From: Prochlorococcus sp. AG-463-F15
GTDB lineage: Bacteria > Cyanobacteriota > Cyanobacteriia > PCC-6307 > Cyanobiaceae
Length of the DNA stretch: 53,394 bases
Direction: 5' to 3'
NCBI GenBank assembly: GCA_003211755.1
Contig: QCRS01000003.1
Location: 1 to 53,394, forward strand
The translations under genes and the position numbers were made by a program. Shown piece after piece: positions 1-11,449 of this stretch. Position 1 is the first letter of the stretch. Every line of letters starts with the position of its first letter. The notes under the pieces were generated by a model, which saw only the letters and a program-made list of their open reading frames with translations, ran no database searches and was not told the DNA's origin.

Positions 1-136
1 CTAGAAACACACTTGTTGAGTATTAATCCTTAGTAAAGGCAATAATTTCACGTGTTTCGACGCAAAACAGATAAAAAAGTAGGCACATGTTTCGAATTTC
101 ACAAACAAACAGCACCAATACTTTTTTCGCTCTTAA

Positions 137-1057
<921 letters not shown>

Positions 1058-1089
1058 TTAATTGAATATTGGATTCAAAGGGGTTCTTT

Positions 1090-2103
1090 TTAATTCAATC
1101 CAACTATCTGCATCGTCAACTCCCAAACCCGCCGGGAGGTTTTTGGGTCAGTTACTCTATCTGAAAGCTCCTGGGAGAATTGCTGCTTATTCTTCCTTTG
1201 ACGATTACCCCAACTCCAATGGACCCCCGACAACCCATACTCGGGATCATCAACAACCATAGCCACTCTTTCCCCAGCAAGTTTCTGACTTACGAAGCCT
1301 CCTGTGATTAATTTCTGAAACCAAGGAAAAAGTATTTGAAATATCTTTGGAGTATTTCGAAAAAGTCTTGTATTTGCTACACACCCTGGATATAGAGAAC
1401 TAAAAATAATTGAAGAATCTTTATAGCGCCGGCTTAACTCCTGTGTAGTAATCATATTGCAAAGTTTGCTGTCTTTATAAGCTTTCCCAGGCTTGAATCT
1501 TTTTCCATTAGCCATACAAATTGGATCTCTAAAGCCTTGCTCTAGCCCAGAAAGATCTCCCAAATCAGCAGGAGCCGGAATCGGTATCTTGCCTCCAAGT
1601 TCCTTGTAATTCGCAGTCACAGTGCCGAGCATTACCATTCTTGAAGGTTCTACCCCCCATGAGCGACCAAGCCAAACTGGCCTCGTGGAAATACTTAATT
1701 TTTCTAAAAGAAGCTGAATCAATAAAAAGTGTCCAAAATGATTTGTGGCCATAGAAATCTCATAGCCCTGAGCAGAACGTTGAGGTTTCGAAAGCCTAGG
1801 CAAATAAACAGCTGCATTGCAAACCAATGCATCCAAAGGTCCATCAAGAACCTCAGAAAGATTTCTTACTCCATCTTTAACACTCTCCAAATCACCTAGA
1901 TCCATAAGCAGATGGCTTAGTTGGCGTGACCTTCCAGAAGGCAATCCAAGCTTTACTGCAGCAGCTTCAGCTCGAAGTGGATTCCTATTGGCAGTTATCA
2001 CTCGCCAGCCTCTATCAACAAGCGCCTTGGTTGCATACAAACCTACTCCAGAAGTTGTTCCTGTAATCAGTACCGTGCCTGGAGCAGCCTTGGAAGAAGC
2101 CAT
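1090..2103 (-). CDS. por: Light-dependent NADPH:protochlorophyllide oxidoreductase (LPOR)
   Basis: SDR motif [28 protein letters not shown] catalytic YxxxK; located beside chlL. Confidence 0.95.
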   Translation of the reverse strand: MASSKAAPGTVLITGTTSGVGLYATKALVDRGWRVITANRNPLRAEAAAVKLGLPSGRSRQLSHLLMDLGDLESVKDGVRNLSEVLDGPLDALVCNAAVYLPRLSKPQRSAQGYEISMATNHFGHFLLIQLLLEKLSISTRPVWLGRSWGVEPSRMVMLGTVTANYKELGGKIPIPAPADLGDLSGLEQGFRDPICMANGKRFKPGKAYKDSKLCNMITTQELSRRYKDSSIIFSSLYPGCVANTRLFRNTPKIFQILFPWFQKLITGGFVSQKLAGERVAMVVDDPEYGLSGVHWSWGNRQRKNKQQFSQELSDRVTDPKTSRRVWELTMQIVGLN

Positions 2104-2176
2104 TTTAGAGTGTTAACCAGTGATTTTTAAATCACCAAAAGAGACATTCAGATTAACGTCTTATTTAAAAAGGAAT

Positions 2177-2590
2177 TCAACGCCAAATGACTCTGATGCG
2201 ATTAGGTGCAATCCACTGGTCATTTTCATCCATTAACCGCCTTTCTCCACCGATAGTAAAAAAACGATCAAAACGCTCCTGAAGTCTATTTAGTTTAATT
2301 GACTCCACATGTAGAACTGAAGATAGCTCTGTATAGCTTCCTACTCTCTGATGAGATGAAATTCCCAACTTAACTAGGCTCGTTGTTCCTATCAATAAAA
2401 GCCCAAATTTCATAGCAAGAGCTATGAGACTATAAACAAGCTCACGCCTCTGCTCTTGCAACTGCAAAGCCGATGCAAGTGATGCCGCATCAACTCTCTG
2501 ATTTTTTGGAGAGACAGGTTTAATGTTCCGTTTTTCGGGTCGTCTTCGACTCCGATTTTTTGGCCTGGTCTCAACCAGGAGAGGTATCAA
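2177..2590 (-). CDS. Conserved hypothetical protein, one predicted TM segment with coiled C-terminal part
   Basis: Open frame with protein-like composition; basic N-terminus followed by hydrophobic helix LVYSLIALAMKFGLLLIGTTSLV. Confidence 0.65.
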   Translation of the reverse strand: MIPLLVETRPKNRSRRRPEKRNIKPVSPKNQRVDAASLASALQLQEQRRELVYSLIALAMKFGLLLIGTTSLVKLGISSHQRVGSYTELSSVLHVESIKLNRLQERFDRFFTIGGERRLMDENDQWIAPNRIRVIWR

Positions 2591-2655
2591 GGATATTTAA
2601 CGGTTACCCGCTTGTATCGCAAAGATACCTTCCTGCCAAGTCCTGCATGCTTTTA

Positions 2656-2760
2656 TCAAGCCTTTGCAAGAGTTATCCCAAGACGAAGAGCTAGCAATCC
2701 AGAATGAATAACAACTACTAAACAAAGACCTGCGAGATCAAGAATTGGAGTGAGCTCCAT
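2656..2760 (-). CDS. psaM: Photosystem I reaction center subunit XII (PsaM), 34 aa
   Basis: Reverse-strand translation MELTPILDLAGLCLVVVIHSGLLALRLGITLAKA*; matches the PsaM family; below the size cutoff of the supplied ORF track. Confidence 0.93.
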   Translation of the reverse strand: MELTPILDLAGLCLVVVIHSGLLALRLGITLAKA

Positions 2761-3185
2761 AAGGCAAGTTTCAATTACTCATATATTTTTAACTAAAAGG
2801 GGGCTAATGACCAGCATTTGACAAAGGCTGTCACACCCGATCAAAGAAACCACAAGTATAGAAGTGAAATTATTATAAATTGAACATAATATCTTCAGCA
2901 ATTAAGTGAGTTTATAAGTTAAGAATAACAAATTAAAACCGGAGTTTATATTGACAAAAACCTGATCACAAAGCTTCATAAGGTTCCAACAATGAACATT
3001 GACAAAAGGATCAGCAAAGGTTCCACTGAATGTTAGATTAAATAACTTAATGAAAAGTACATTTTTATTAACTGACACTCAAGATTACTAATCAAGGATT
3101 AAAAATAAATTATGATCACGAAGAAATAATTTAATTTTCAAAGCTTAGGAAACAATCTATTTGCTAAAAAAACATCACTAGAGAA

Positions 3186-3953
3186 ATGTTTAAGCTCAAA
3201 GTTTCTTCAGAGTCTAATAACCAGCGAGGGAAATTATTCCCAATGATGAATATTTCCGGAGAGCAACAAATGGCAGCAGATGTAATGCTCTTAGAAAAGG
3301 CTATTTCAGATACAGATGTTTCGATAGCACTACGTTTTTATAATTGGCAAGGTTTTTGGATATCTATTGGAAAAAATCAAAATTATCTTCCTATTGAATG
3401 GAGAGAACTTGTAAGAAAAAAGAAAGTTCAAATAGTTAGGAGGCCTACTGGAGGCAGTTCTGTACTTCATGGAGGAGGTCTTACTTATGCACTGATTTGG
3501 CTATCCCCCCCACGTAAAAGGCATGAAGCGTATTACCTTGCCAGCCAATGGTTAATTAAAGCATTCAATGACTTAGGCCTTCCACTAAATTTTGGGAAGC
3601 AACTAATCAATCCTTCCGAAAGAAATTGTTTTGCTACATCAACTGCTGCTGATCTAATTGACCCTCAAGGGAATAAACGTATAGGTAGTGCACAGTTATG
3701 GAAGCGAGGTCATGTCCTCCAACATGGTGAAATACTTTTAGACCCGCCACCAGAACTCTGGATGGAGGTATTCAAAACAAAAGCACCAAAACCTGCCCCA
3801 AGCTATATCCCTCGAAAAGGCCTAGACAAAATACTTCATGCCGCTTGTTGCTCTCATTGGTCGAATATCGATTGGGAACTTGCAGAGCTCACAAAAGAAG
3901 AGTTAACTCAAATCTCAAAAAATGCAGAGACATATTCGCTAATAAATAATTAA
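3186..3953 (+). CDS. Lipoate-protein ligase A family (biotin/lipoate ligase domain)
   Basis: RRPTGGSSVLHGGGLTYALIW motif typical of LplA/BPL catalytic domain. Confidence 0.8.
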   Translation: MFKLKVSSESNNQRGKLFPMMNISGEQQMAADVMLLEKAISDTDVSIALRFYNWQGFWISIGKNQNYLPIEWRELVRKKKVQIVRRPTGGSSVLHGGGLTYALIWLSPPRKRHEAYYLASQWLIKAFNDLGLPLNFGKQLINPSERNCFATSTAADLIDPQGNKRIGSAQLWKRGHVLQHGEILLDPPPELWMEVFKTKAPKPAPSYIPRKGLDKILHAACCSHWSNIDWELAELTKEELTQISKNAETYSLINN

Positions 3954-5236
3954 TCTCTTTTATTAATTAATCCGGCCGAAAGCATTGCTTCGACAGCTTC
4001 AGGAAGAGCCAATCCAAGCGGGTAATTATTTTGATTACGCGCCATATCTAAGAAATTTTTAGGAATCTTCAATCCAATATGTTTTAAGACAGCTTCCCCC
4101 ACATCTACTCGGTCCAAAGTACCGGAAGGCAGACCAGCCAGATTAAAAACAAGAAGTCTGCCTTCGTGTGATTTCTCCAATGCTATTACCGCCTGCCAAA
4201 GAAAAGCTCTTTCTCCGATAGAAGGAAGCTCATTTAAAGGTTTGGTGTAATCAGCCAAAGAATGTTGATTCCAATATTGCACAGGCAAATCCTTTAGTGC
4301 CTGATCATTCACATATCCCACCCAACGACCTGAGCGACAAACTAAAACCCATTCAGGAAGGGAATTAGCATCACTCGAAGCAAGGCTTAAATTGCTAAGT
4401 CTGCTTAAAGGCTGACCTTCTTCTAAAACACGGAATCTACGCTTACTTGCAAAGCTGACATCTAGCTCACATAAAGCTTTCTGCAAAGTCAAAAGCTGAT
4501 TCTGTGAACGCGAGGCAGCGAATCCAAACCAACCAAGAATCACTAACCAGAGACCGCCAAAACCACCACCCTTAAAACAAAGCCAACTTCCAAGGATTAT
4601 TGCGAAAAGAGATAATGCATTTCCAGTTGCGGTAGCCACTTGTAAACCTTTGCGCTGGCTTCCTGTTAAATGCCAAACAAGAGCCTTTAAAATCACTCCT
4701 CCGTCCAGAGGTAATCCTGGTAATAAATTAAATAATCCCAAAACAAGGTTTAGAGAACCTAATTGTCCAAAAAGGTTCGCAAGTAATGGGTTCAACTCAT
4801 TAGCGGATTGAACAGATCTGAGAAAAACTATTGCCAGTAAAAAACTCACCAAAGGTCCAGCTATCGCAACACGCAAAGACCCCATTGCCGTAGAGCATTC
4901 TCTATCGACTCTGGCGACTCCACCCAAAATGAATAGAGTGATACTTCTTACCTTCACTCCTTCATGTAAGGCCATAAATGAATGACCAAGTTCATGCAAT
5001 AAAACAGAAACAAATAAAAGCAAGGAAGTTATCAGGCCTAGACCCCAACTAAACCAAAATGGCAACGGGGTTTCTGCAACATTTGAGATCTGTCCTTGTG
5101 CTGTCCAAGCAAAAAGAATCAGAATGACAAACCAACTTGGATGAATCCTCAAAGGGATTCCTTTAATCCGCAGTAATTCCCAGTCTTCCAAACTTTTACC
5201 TCCAATTAACCTGGAAAATGTCCAATAGTTAGCCAA
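3950..5236 (-). CDS. Site-2 protease-like membrane zinc metalloprotease (M50)
   Basis: HELGHSFMAL (HExxH) in a TM segment, NLLPGLPLDGG motif, multiple TM helices. Confidence 0.9.
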   Translation of the reverse strand: MANYWTFSRLIGGKSLEDWELLRIKGIPLRIHPSWFVILILFAWTAQGQISNVAETPLPFWFSWGLGLITSLLLFVSVLLHELGHSFMALHEGVKVRSITLFILGGVARVDRECSTAMGSLRVAIAGPLVSFLLAIVFLRSVQSANELNPLLANLFGQLGSLNLVLGLFNLLPGLPLDGGVILKALVWHLTGSQRKGLQVATATGNALSLFAIILGSWLCFKGGGFGGLWLVILGWFGFAASRSQNQLLTLQKALCELDVSFASKRRFRVLEEGQPLSRLSNLSLASSDANSLPEWVLVCRSGRWVGYVNDQALKDLPVQYWNQHSLADYTKPLNELPSIGERAFLWQAVIALEKSHEGRLLVFNLAGLPSGTLDRVDVGEAVLKHIGLKIPKNFLDMARNQNNYPLGLALPEAVEAMLSAGLINKRD

Positions 5237-5257
5237 TCCTAGAAAGGACCCAATCTA

Positions 5258-5935
5258 ATGACCTTCAAAATAGGGTCTCCAACATCAACCGCAGTTAAAA
5301 TCTGCGGAATCACAGAAGTTATTCAGGCAAAAGCAATCGCATCATTTGGTGTAGATGCAATTGGAGTCATTGGCGTAGAAGGATCACCACGTTTTGTAGA
5401 AGAGAATCAAAGAAGGAAGCTATTTACTCAGCTTCAAAATTGTTCTCCAAAACTCGAACGTGTCTGGGTCATCGCAGATATGAATGATTCTCAAATTGAG
5501 AGTGCTCTCAAAGGAGATGGCACGCCTTCTATTATCCAATTGCATGGAAGTGAATCCCAAAAACGCTGCCAAGAACTTCGCAACATTTATCCAAGCATTC
5601 AATGGTGGAAAGCAATTCGCATCAGCAGTCCTGAGGATCTATTAGAGGCTCATACCTTTGAAGACTATGCCGACGCACTACTTCTAGATGCATGGAGTCC
5701 GAATGAACTTGGAGGAACAGGGAATAGGCTTCCTCTTAAATGGCTTCACAAGGCAAAATTTGCATTGCCCTGGTGGCTTGCAGGTGGCATAAGCTCGGAA
5801 TGGATACCAGAAATCTTCAGCCAAGTTTCACCTTTTGGGATAGATGCATCAAGTAGACTAGAAACCCATCCAGGCAAAAAGGATCTTGTAAAAGTACATA
5901 ATCTAGTAACGGCAGTCCAACAGATAATTAGATAA
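5258..5935 (+). CDS. trpF: Phosphoribosylanthranilate isomerase
   Basis: VKICGITE start, IQLHGSE, LLDAWSPNELGGTG, LAGGIS motifs. Confidence 0.92.
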   Translation: MTFKIGSPTSTAVKICGITEVIQAKAIASFGVDAIGVIGVEGSPRFVEENQRRKLFTQLQNCSPKLERVWVIADMNDSQIESALKGDGTPSIIQLHGSESQKRCQELRNIYPSIQWWKAIRISSPEDLLEAHTFEDYADALLLDAWSPNELGGTGNRLPLKWLHKAKFALPWWLAGGISSEWIPEIFSQVSPFGIDASSRLETHPGKKDLVKVHNLVTAVQQIIR

Positions 5936-6010
5936 AAATTTTAAAGCATATGTTTTTATAGCTATCAACTAATTGTCTAAGAGGTAATTATGCAATATTT
6001 ATCTGAATGA

Positions 6011-6778
6011 TTATCTTGACAAGGCAGTTTCTTGCTGACGAACTAGCTCAAAAAACTCCTGCTTCAAGCTAGAGTCATGTCTAAAATCGCCTCTTACTAC
6101 TGAATTAACCATACTACAATGAGATTCTTTTACTCCACGCAATTTCATACAATAATGGTCAGCCTTAATAATGATTCCTAAACCTTGAGGTTCACAAAGG
6201 CGCTCTATTTCATCAGCAAGAATCATTACCGCTTCTTCTTGTATATGTGGTCGCGAGAAAACCCAATCAGCAACTCTGGCAAATTTTGATAATCCAATAA
6301 CACGTGAACCAGGCTTTATACCTATCCAACAATATCCCATAATTGGTACAAAGTGATGAGAGCAAGCTGAACGAACAGTTATAGGGCCAACTGTATAGAT
6401 TTCATCTAGTTTCTTAACATTAGGGAAGCTGGTAACTTTTGGCTGGTGATGATATCTTCCTTTAAAGACTTCATGAACATACATGCGAGCAACTCTAGTT
6501 GCTGTTTCTTCAGTGTTGTGGTCATTATCAATATCAATTACAAGACTTTTAAGTAAATCACTAAAACGACTCGCCACTTCTACTTCTAGCTCCTGAAGCT
6601 CCCCTGGCTCTATGTAATCAGCGACATTATCATTGGCAAAGTATGAGATTTTATTGTCAATCAATCGAGAACGAATCCTCTCAGAAACTAACTGTTTAGA
6701 AGCTTTTTCATCACTAGCTTTCATAACACCAGTTCCTTGGGTTAAGTTATCAGCTGATGAAGGGATAATAGAAGTCAT
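6011..6778 (-). CDS. folE: GTP cyclohydrolase I
   Basis: CSHHFVPIMGYCWIGIKPGSRVIGLSK and ADHYCMKLRGV metal/active-site motifs. Confidence 0.95.
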   Translation of the reverse strand: MTSIIPSSADNLTQGTGVMKASDEKASKQLVSERIRSRLIDNKISYFANDNVADYIEPGELQELEVEVASRFSDLLKSLVIDIDNDHNTEETATRVARMYVHEVFKGRYHHQPKVTSFPNVKKLDEIYTVGPITVRSACSHHFVPIMGYCWIGIKPGSRVIGLSKFARVADWVFSRPHIQEEAVMILADEIERLCEPQGLGIIIKADHYCMKLRGVKESHCSMVNSVVRGDFRHDSSLKQEFFELVRQQETALSR

Positions 6779-6787
6779 AGAAGCTGG

Positions 6788-7495
6788 TTAGAAAGCACCA
6801 GTAGCTGGCATAAGTGTTAGGTCTTCGATTACCTGTGTAGACGGTTGCTCCGCAAGATGAAGAAGTGCAGACGCAGCGTGTTCAACAGGGAGCATTGAAT
6901 TCCTATCAAAATCGCTTTGGACGGTTTCTGCATCCCAAAGACTGGTATTAACAGAACCAAGGGTTAGCGTACACGCGCGTATTCCATTCATTCGCTCCTC
7001 CTCTGCAAGGCATTTGGTAAAACTAGCTAAAGCAGCCTTAGTAGTGCAATACGCGCCCCATTGAGGGAAAGCATTTCTAGCTGCATGACTACTTACATTC
7101 ACAATCAAGCCACCATTCACTCTCATTTTTGGAACTGTCGCTGCACAGACCTGAAAAACACTAGTGAGATTCATCTGCACAACCCATTGCCAGCTTTTTA
7201 AAGGCATTGACAATAGCTCTCCAGTCCATGCCACTCCAGCATTATTAATTAGGACTGATGGAGTATCACCCTGACTCAATAATTCATCAATACCAGATGT
7301 TATTGAAGAAGGGTCCGAGAGATCCATTGACTTGTAGCAAATGGTTCTCCCTTCCTTGCAGAGATCTTCAGATAAGGACTTAAGAGCCTTTTCGTTGCGA
7401 GCAACTAAAAGTAGGTCCCAGCCAGCATCAGAGAACAACTTAGCGGATGCTTTGCCAATACCTCTTGAAGCTCCTGTGATAAGAACTGTCGACAA
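6788..7495 (-). CDS. Short-chain dehydrogenase/reductase
   Basis: TGASRGIG, NNAGVAWTG, S...YCTTKAAL (YxxxK). Confidence 0.9.
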   Translation of the reverse strand: MSTVLITGASRGIGKASAKLFSDAGWDLLLVARNEKALKSLSEDLCKEGRTICYKSMDLSDPSSITSGIDELLSQGDTPSVLINNAGVAWTGELLSMPLKSWQWVVQMNLTSVFQVCAATVPKMRVNGGLIVNVSSHAARNAFPQWGAYCTTKAALASFTKCLAEEERMNGIRACTLTLGSVNTSLWDAETVQSDFDRNSMLPVEHAASALLHLAEQPSTQVIEDLTLMPATGAF

Positions 7496-7522
7496 TGAAT
7501 GACTTTATCAATACAAAAGACT

Positions 7523-8512
7523 TTAGGTACTCAAACCTTTCTCTGTAGTGCTCTGCTCTAAAACTCTTCCCATTGATCTAAATTTTCGATAACGCGCTTC
7601 ACGGAGTTGTTCGATTGACAACTTCATGAGCTCATTAAGATGTTTTTCTAGAGCTTGCTTGAGAACTTCTCCTGCCTGAAGAGGGGCCCAATTATTTCCT
7701 CCAGCGGGCTCTTTCAATACTTCATCGACCACTCCAAGACTTAATAGGTCAGGACCAGTGATTTTCAAGGCAGAAGCCGCCTCAGGAGCCTTGGCTGCAT
7801 CTCTCCAAAGGATAGAAGCACAAGCTTCGGGGCTCGCAACGGTATAAACACTATGTTCAAACATCAACAACCTATCCGCCACACCTATCCCCAAAGCACC
7901 ACCAGAGCCACCTTCTCCAATAACAGTGGCAACTATAGGGACACGCAAACGAAACATTTCCCTGAGGTTTACAGCTATTGCCTCTCCTTGACCTTGCTCT
8001 TCAGCAAGCACTCCTGCATAAGCTCCAGGTGTGTCAATAAATGAAATTATCGGCAATTTAAATCGATCTGCATGCTCCATTAATCGAAGAGCTTTGCGAT
8101 ACCCACCTGGAGTGGCCATGCCAAAGTTCCTTGCCACATTCTCCTTGGTATCTCTTCCCTTCTGTTGACCTAATAAAAGAACAGATCTTTCACCAATCCT
8201 CCCAATACCTCCAACTAAAGCTTGATCATCACTCCCATTACGATCGCCATGCAGCTCAACCCAATCATCACAAAACATCTGAATAAAATCTAATGTGCTC
8301 GGTCGTTGAGGATGTCGCGCTACTTGAATTTTTTGAGCAGGAGTAAGAGCTTTAAAGATTTCTTCCCTTCTCCTTGCTGCAAGAGTTTCTAACTGAAGAA
8401 GTTGTTGACTTACATCAACTTCTGAATCTCTAGCGAGTTCTCGAATTTGTTCTATTTGCTTTTCGAGCTCTACAAGTGGCTTTTCGAACTCAAGGAGATA
8501 ACGACGAGCCAT
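7523..8512 (-). CDS. accA: Acetyl-CoA carboxylase carboxyltransferase subunit alpha
   Basis: FEKPLVELE start, [36 protein letters not shown]. Confidence 0.96.
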   Translation of the reverse strand: MARRYLLEFEKPLVELEKQIEQIRELARDSEVDVSQQLLQLETLAARRREEIFKALTPAQKIQVARHPQRPSTLDFIQMFCDDWVELHGDRNGSDDQALVGGIGRIGERSVLLLGQQKGRDTKENVARNFGMATPGGYRKALRLMEHADRFKLPIISFIDTPGAYAGVLAEEQGQGEAIAVNLREMFRLRVPIVATVIGEGGSGGALGIGVADRLLMFEHSVYTVASPEACASILWRDAAKAPEAASALKITGPDLLSLGVVDEVLKEPAGGNNWAPLQAGEVLKQALEKHLNELMKLSIEQLREARYRKFRSMGRVLEQSTTEKGLST

Positions 8513-8543
8513 AACTAAAAGAGCAAAAAACTAAATGCAAGTT

Positions 8544-9584
8544 TCAGGCCGCAGCAGCCTGGAAGAAGTTTTTGAGATTAAGCGTAGAAAAGCCATTCTT
8601 CACAGAAGCATCTCCAATAAAATCCATCTTTTCAAGAGTGATGTTGTTTCGACCCCAACTGAAATTAGTGTGACAATTTTCAAATTCCAAAAGCATGGCT
8701 TCTGCAAAGCAAGCAAACATCTGCCTTTGAGGTTTTTCCATTTCGGCAAGCTCCATCATGCTCCAGCCGATGTCATTAAAGAACTCAACAATTCCGCCTT
8801 TCAATACATGCACTCCTTCTCCTGAAACTTTTCCATCGAGATTCTTTGGATATCCACCATCAATCATGAGACAAGGGTTGCGAAGTTTCGTTGAATCAAT
8901 TTCAAGAGTTCTTGGCATACTTGCCACCCAAACAACTGCGTCAGCTTCTGGGAGAGCCTCTTCAAGGCTGGTTATTCTCCCTCCTCCTAGTTCTGCCTGC
9001 AATTCAAGAAGAGGTTTCTCTTGGCGAGCAACCAACAAAAGTTCAGAAACGCCTGTTCGTATAGAGAGCCAGCGGCAAATAGCACTCCCAATATCACCAG
9101 TAGCTCCTACAACCGCCACCCTGGCTTTTTTAAGATCTATACCTACTGAAGGGGCATTAATCTCAAGCTGACGACAGATCACCCAAGCAGTATGGGTATT
9201 ACCAGTAGTAAAACGCTCCCATTGAAGAGTTGTGTTTCGAATATGTTGATGTTGAAGGAGATTAAAATTCTCAAAAATAATAGAAGTAAAGCCACCTAAA
9301 GCAGTGATATTGATTCCCTTCTTCTGAGCCAATTCCATTGCATTCAACACTTTCCTCCTCGCTGTCTTAAAACGGCCAAGCATTTCGGGAACAAAGCATG
9401 AATCGATATAAGCCCCCTCAATACTTTTTCCAGAAGGATTAGTTACCTTGACATGTTCCACCAATTGAGGCGGAGCACTGCACCAAACATCTAAATCTCC
9501 TTCAGCAATATGGTCATAGCCCAATTCCATAGCCTTTAACCTGGCATCTTTAAAGCTTGTCGAGTGCCCGATCAATCCAAACAT
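8544..9584 (-). CDS. aar: Long-chain acyl-[acyl-carrier-protein] reductase (alkane pathway)
   Basis: [14 protein letters not shown] start, [14 protein letters not shown] nucleotide-binding motif; partner ado immediately upstream. Confidence 0.93.
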   Translation of the reverse strand: MFGLIGHSTSFKDARLKAMELGYDHIAEGDLDVWCSAPPQLVEHVKVTNPSGKSIEGAYIDSCFVPEMLGRFKTARRKVLNAMELAQKKGINITALGGFTSIIFENFNLLQHQHIRNTTLQWERFTTGNTHTAWVICRQLEINAPSVGIDLKKARVAVVGATGDIGSAICRWLSIRTGVSELLLVARQEKPLLELQAELGGGRITSLEEALPEADAVVWVASMPRTLEIDSTKLRNPCLMIDGGYPKNLDGKVSGEGVHVLKGGIVEFFNDIGWSMMELAEMEKPQRQMFACFAEAMLLEFENCHTNFSWGRNNITLEKMDFIGDASVKNGFSTLNLKNFFQAAAA

Positions 9585-9738
9585 TTACTAACTAAGAACA
9601 AATAATCGGAATTAAAAAGCTTATCCCTATAAGGGTTTAATCGGAGACTAGCTCATCATGATCCCAAGGAAAAAACTATCGAAAGCTAATGGAATATAGA
9701 TCTATGACTTGATGAATCAATTCTGAAAAATTTCCCCC

Positions 9739-10470
9739 TCAAACGACTGCAGCAAGAGCCATTCGAGCAATCTCACGATTATCAAGACCCATCTCAGTGA
9801 GTGAATCCTGGTAAGCAATCATGAATTCCTCCATTAACTCCTCTCTATCCATGTGGAGAACAGAAGCATCTTCTGCAACTTGATCAAGCATTGAGCGGAT
9901 AAGGGGAAGATTGATTTTGTTTGCTTGCATCAACTCCTCCTTGCAATTTCCCAAATTGGCTTTCAGCCATTCTTGACCATAATTGAGATGTAAGTATTCG
10001 TCCTTAACTACACCTTCAGTAATCTTTTTAGCGAATGGATCGGCCACCCGGATATATACGTGGTAAGCGGAAATAGCAAAAGCTTCAATCAGGATTGCTT
10101 GTATAAGAAGGCAGGTAGTCAAATTCCCTTCTTGTAAGGCTTTCTGAAAGTTATCGTGCAAAGGAGCAAAAAACTTCTTTGCAAAAGGCATGTCAGCCTT
10201 AACACCTAGGTTTTTGCCACAAGCTGTAAAACCTTTCATGTGCTTTAGCTCCATTCTGCCTAACTTCTTAAGCTCCTCTGCTTCTTCTGGAATCAAAGTC
10301 CCAATCGACATGTAATTGTCATGAGCCTCCTTCTCTCCTTCTATAACAATTGCATTAATTCGACTGTAAGCATCTTTATAAGACTCAGTAGTGAAGTCAG
10401 GCAGTTCTCCCAAAGATCCATTAGGACGATCGAGCAATGCAACCTCAGCTGATTCGAGGGTCGTCACCAT
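9739..10470 (-). CDS. ado: Aldehyde deformylating oxygenase
   Basis: Ferritin-like di-iron protein; EGEKEAHDNYM, ELKHMKGF, ILIEAFAISAYHVYIRVADPFA. Confidence 0.95.
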   Translation of the reverse strand: MVTTLESAEVALLDRPNGSLGELPDFTTESYKDAYSRINAIVIEGEKEAHDNYMSIGTLIPEEAEELKKLGRMELKHMKGFTACGKNLGVKADMPFAKKFFAPLHDNFQKALQEGNLTTCLLIQAILIEAFAISAYHVYIRVADPFAKKITEGVVKDEYLHLNYGQEWLKANLGNCKEELMQANKINLPLIRSMLDQVAEDASVLHMDREELMEEFMIAYQDSLTEMGLDNREIARMALAAVV

Positions 10471-10557
10471 AGATCTATAAATGATTTGAGCAATGCCGGC
10501 GAGTGTACCCCGCTATTGGCAAAATGAGTATTTTTTTTCTTAGAGCTTAGTGTGATC

Positions 10558-11403
10558 TCATAATTGAGATCCTTCAACTGGAGGCCATTCACTCTCTAGA
10601 AGACTTGTCAAAAGGTTTACCCAATGATCAACAAGAACCTCTTCAAGCTCTTTCCCTAAAGATTTTGTTGATGCCCTGCTATCACCGATAACACCGGAAT
10701 CGCTTAGATCCTTTGTCAACCACGCCCAAGGTGCTGCTCCCTCCAAGCTCCAGCCTTTAGGAGGGGTTGCTAAAGCCTCTTTAGAGAAATGTTCACCATC
10801 ACAAGGGCGCTCTTGGCCAACTAAATCAGGCGCCAATGAAAGCATCAAACTTGTTTCGGCAAGTCCTGCATGAAGGCCAACCTGTCTCTCCTCCAGAGGA
10901 AGTAGTTCTTGCAGTGATGAAATTCCGCTCCACAAGAAGCATGGCAATACCGCCATAGTGGGGCTTTGGACTCTTAGCTGCCTTGCAGCAGCTTGCAAAA
11001 GCCCAATCTGCCCACCATGAGCGTTAAAAAGTAATAATCGATGAAATCCAATTGATGAAGCTTGCTTACCAACCTCCATAACTAAGTCCAACAAAAGTTT
11101 TGCTGAAAGTGAAATTGTGCCAGGAAAAGATTCATGTTCTGGAGAGAATCCCAATAGCTGCGAAGGCAGCATCCATATGGGTTTGTTCTCCGGCAATCGT
11201 TCTAGAACTTTTTTTGTAATTCTCTCTGCGAATAAATTATCAGTAGCCAAAGGGAGATGAGGCCCATGTTGCTCACAAGCGCCAAGAGGCCAAACCAAAG
11301 TTGATCCTTCCCTATTTGCAGCCTCTTTAGCCTTTGGCCAAGTGAGGTAATCAAAGCGCCTAAGTTGAGAAGTCATAGACATCGCCCCATCGACTGTAAA
11401 CAA
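10558..11403 (-). CDS. Creatininase family protein (predicted amidohydrolase)
   Basis: WPLGACEQHGPHLPLATDN, NAHGGQIG, HAGLAETS motifs. Confidence 0.88.
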   Translation of the reverse strand: MFTVDGAMSMTSQLRRFDYLTWPKAKEAANREGSTLVWPLGACEQHGPHLPLATDNLFAERITKKVLERLPENKPIWMLPSQLLGFSPEHESFPGTISLSAKLLLDLVMEVGKQASSIGFHRLLLFNAHGGQIGLLQAAARQLRVQSPTMAVLPCFLWSGISSLQELLPLEERQVGLHAGLAETSLMLSLAPDLVGQERPCDGEHFSKEALATPPKGWSLEGAAPWAWLTKDLSDSGVIGDSRASTKSLGKELEEVLVDHWVNLLTSLLESEWPPVEGSQL

Positions 11404-11449
11404 ATTAACTTCGCCTGTCAGAATGACCTATCGATGAAGACAGGGCTCC

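Noticed and set aside
1062-1262. ORF downstream of chlL on the plus strand
   Set aside because: Antisense to por 3' end, no recognisable protein character; same reasoning for 1817-2116 and many similar antisense ORFs in the track
9625-9635. CCCTATAAGGG palindrome between aar and ado as an operator
   Set aside because: Only 4 bp arms; too weak to claim function
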